Source: Solirubrobacterales bacterium
Lineage (GTDB): Bacteria; Actinomycetota; Thermoleophilia; Solirubrobacterales; 70-9
Assembly: GCA_030152505.1 (NCBI GenBank)
Contig: JASLJO010000120.1
Span: forward strand, 1-8,725
DNA length: 8,725 nt
Reading direction: 5' to 3'
The notes beneath the pieces were generated by a model. That model saw only the letters and a list, made by a program, of their open reading frames with translations. It made no database searches and was not told where the DNA came from. Made by a program: the position numbers and the translations under genes. Numbering within the stretch: position 1 is the stretch's first letter; every line of letters starts with the position of its first letter. Positions 7,275 through 8,725 of the stretch are shown piece by piece.

Positions 7275-8207
7275 ATGAAGGCACTGGTCACCGGCGGAGC
7301 GGGGTTCATCGGGTCGAATCTGGTCGACGCGCTGCTGGCGCGTGGAGACGCGGTGACCGTCGTCGACGACCTCTCCACCGGGCGGCGCTCCAATCTCGAT
7401 GCGGCGCTGGCGGCGGGGGCCGAGCTGGCCGAGCTGGACATCCGCGACGCGGCCGCCCTGAGCGAGCTTGTGACCCAAGTCCAGCCGGAGATCGTCTTCC
7501 ACCTGGCCGCCCAGATCGACGTTCGCCGCTCCGTGGAGGACCCGGCCTTCGACGCAGCGATCAACGTTGGCGGTACCGCCAACCTGCTGGAGGCGATGCG
7601 GGCGGCGGGCTCGCCCCGCCTCGTCTTCATCTCCACCGGCGGCGCCATCTACGGCGAGGGGGCGGGGAAGCAGCTGCCGCTGGACGAGAGCGCGCCGATC
7701 GAACCCTTCTCCGCCTACGGCCAGAGCAAGTTCGCGGCCGAGGGCTACCTGGGCCTCTACGAGCGCCTCTACGGCCTCTCCGGCGTGAGCCTGCGGCTGG
7801 GCAACGTCTACGGGCCGCGCCAGGATCCGCTCGGCGAGGCCGGCGTGATCGCGATCTTCTGCGGGCGGCTGCGGGCCGGCCAGCGGCCGACCGTGTTCGG
7901 CGACGGCAAGCAGACCCGTGACTACATATATGTGGGGGATGTGGTCACCGCCGCACTCGCCGCCGCCGACTCGGAGGCGAGCGGGCCGATCAACATCGGC
8001 AGCGGGGTCGAGACCGACGTGCTCGAGCTCGCCGCAAAGCTGGCCGAGATCGACGGTGCTGAGGATTTCGAGCCCGAGCTCGCCCCGCCCCGGGCGGGCG
8101 AGGTGCAGCGGATCGCGCTCGATGCGAGCCGCGCCGAACAGGAGCTCGCCTGGCGCGCCGAGACCACGGTCGCCGAGGGACTACGGCTGACCTTGGACTC
8201 CCTCTAA
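7275..8207 (+). CDS. NAD-dependent epimerase/dehydratase (UDP-glucose 4-epimerase-like)
   Basis: Extended short-chain dehydrogenase of 310 aa, most like GalE-type UDP-hexose 4-epimerases that use tightly bound NAD+. The Rossmann glycine motif is TGGAGFIGS (6-14), with the NAD-discriminating acidic pair DD at 31-32 (VVDDLSTG). HLAAQIDVRRSVEDP (76-90), the catalytic Ser/Thr region ISTGGAIYG (119-127) and the Y148-x3-K152 couple follow, then LRLGNVYGPRQDP and RDYIYVGDV (215-223) of the substrate lobe. Length and motifs fit the family and the frame ends in TAA. The ATG begins directly with the first beta strand. It could make UDP-galactose or another sugar for surface glycans, which fits the GT2/DUF2304 pair some kilobases away, but it could also be a related sugar epimerase. 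I therefore give no symbol. Confidence 0.9.
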   Translation: MKALVTGGAGFIGSNLVDALLARGDAVTVVDDLSTGRRSNLDAALAAGAELAELDIRDAAALSELVTQVQPEIVFHLAAQIDVRRSVEDPAFDAAINVGGTANLLEAMRAAGSPRLVFISTGGAIYGEGAGKQLPLDESAPIEPFSAYGQSKFAAEGYLGLYERLYGLSGVSLRLGNVYGPRQDPLGEAGVIAIFCGRLRAGQRPTVFGDGKQTRDYIYVGDVVTAALAAADSEASGPINIGSGVETDVLELAAKLAEIDGAEDFEPELAPPRAGEVQRIALDASRAEQELAWRAETTVAEGLRLTLDSL

Positions 8208-8217
8208 CCTTCGCTTC
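8205..8217 (+). promoter_or_regulatory. Candidate -10 box for leaderless precorrin-2 dehydrogenase mRNA
   Basis: TAACCT (8205-8210), overlapping the epimerase stop codon, sits exactly 7 nt before the ATG at 8218. That is the TANNNT-to-start spacing seen for leaderless transcripts in actinobacteria. There is no SD before this ATG. No -35 is evident at the expected distance, so readthrough from the epimerase is an alternative. Confidence 0.35.
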
Positions 8218-8725
8218 ATGCCCGCCCAGGCCTATGCCGGCAAGGAGTGCGTCTGCCAACTCCGCAAGGGGATCTGCGATCAGTCGTGCGTGCGCGACAT
8301 GCTCGAGACCCCCTTCTACATCGCCTGTCTGAAGCTGAAGGGACGGCGCTGCCTGGTGATCGGCGGCGGCGACATCGGCCTGGAGAAGGTCGAGGGCCTG
8401 CTCGCCTGCGACGCCGACGTGACCCTGATCGCCCCGGTCGCGCACCCGGAGCTGGAGTCGCTCGCCGGCGAGGGATCGATCGAGTGGGACAAGCGCGCTT
8501 ACGCCGGTCCCGCGGACCTGGAGGGGGCATTCATGGTCATCGCCGCCACCGACGACAGCGAGGTCAACATCACTGTCTTCGACGATGCCGAGCGGCGGGC
8601 CATGCTGGTCAACATCGTCGACGTGCCGCCACTCTGCAACTTCATCCTGCCGGCGATCGTGCGCAGCGGCCCGCTGGCGATCGCGATCTCGACCGCCGGT
8701 GCCTCGCCGGCACTGGCGAAGCGGA
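8218..8725 (+). CDS. Precorrin-2 dehydrogenase / sirohydrochlorin synthase (partial, 3' end beyond window)
   Basis: N-terminal 169 residues of a Met8/CysG-N-like enzyme that oxidises precorrin-2 to sirohydrochlorin with NAD+ on the way to siroheme; some homologues also insert the metal. After a 34-residue lead comes LKGRRCLVIGGGDIGLEK (40-57), the NAD-binding Rossmann motif, then ADVTLIAP (66-73), VIAATDD (107-113), NIVDVPPLCNFILPAIV (132-148), where D135 sits at the position of the conserved CysG/Met8 aspartate, and AISTAGASPALAKR (156-169). Unusual is the N-terminus: cysteines at 11, 13, 20 and 24, before the usual start of the family fold. An internal ATG (8299, residue 28) would drop them, but the upstream codons have the same GC-rich third positions as the rest, so I keep 8218. 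Eleven bases after the epimerase stop. Confidence 0.9.
   Translation, partial: MPAQAYAGKECVCQLRKGICDQSCVRDMLETPFYIACLKLKGRRCLVIGGGDIGLEKVEGLLACDADVTLIAPVAHPELESLAGEGSIEWDKRAYAGPADLEGAFMVIAATDDSEVNITVFDDAERRAMLVNIVDVPPLCNFILPAIVRSGPLAIAISTAGASPALAKR

Noticed and set aside
7209..7502. 98-residue N-terminal extension of topA
   Set aside because: It would be read entirely antisense to the epimerase, and the Toprim domain begins at the very first residues after the ATG at 7208.
5343..8207. A 954-codon plus-strand open frame that would fuse a long N-terminal region to the epimerase
   Set aside because: The first two-thirds is antisense to the well-supported topA and has the composition of a mirrored frame. 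The epimerase fold begins at the ATG at 7275. The in-frame continuity is chance in GC-rich DNA.

Overview
The window is a gene-dense, roughly two-thirds GC stretch of bacterial chromosome. All genes look like core or housekeeping functions. The topA-tmk-holB arrangement, very high GC at third codon positions, and several starts without a Shine-Dalgarno (SD) but with a TANNNT box just upstream suggest an actinobacterium. The archaeal-looking topoisomerase IA makes a deep-branching class such as Thermoleophilia (Solirubrobacterales-like) my best guess. That placement is inference from recognised sequence features, not from a database search.

Layout. (1) 1-2072, minus strand: a PhoR-like sensor histidine kinase followed by an OmpR/PhoB-type response regulator that runs off the left edge. 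Between them lies a second, diverged, out-of-frame copy of the kinase 3' end. (2) 2142-3307, plus strand: a dolichol-phosphate-mannose-synthase-like GT2 glycosyltransferase overlapping (ATGA) a three-helix DUF2304 membrane protein. This pair usually works on polyprenyl-phosphate sugars for envelope glycans. (3) 3266-7208, minus strand: topA, tmk and holB in a tight operon with 9-10 nt gaps and non-ATG starts for tmk and holB. It covers DNA topology, dTTP supply and clamp loading. Its holB tail overlaps the DUF2304 tail by 42 bp. (4) 7275-8207, plus strand: an NAD-dependent UDP-sugar-epimerase-like SDR, divergent from topA. (5) 8218-8725, plus strand: the start of a siroheme-pathway precorrin-2 dehydrogenase with an unusual Cys-rich N-terminus, cut by the right edge.

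I found no mobile element, CRISPR array, tRNA, rRNA or defence system, and no convincing new multi-gene system. The points most worth checking are: the kinase 3'-end duplication, whose two copies differ mostly at synonymous sites, so they diverged as coding DNA before being joined; the archaeal-type topoisomerase sitting in an actinobacterial topA-tmk-holB operon; a delta-prime clamp-loader subunit with no zinc-module cysteines; and the Cys cluster on the precorrin-2 dehydrogenase. Many long antisense open frames are by-products of the GC-rich codon usage.
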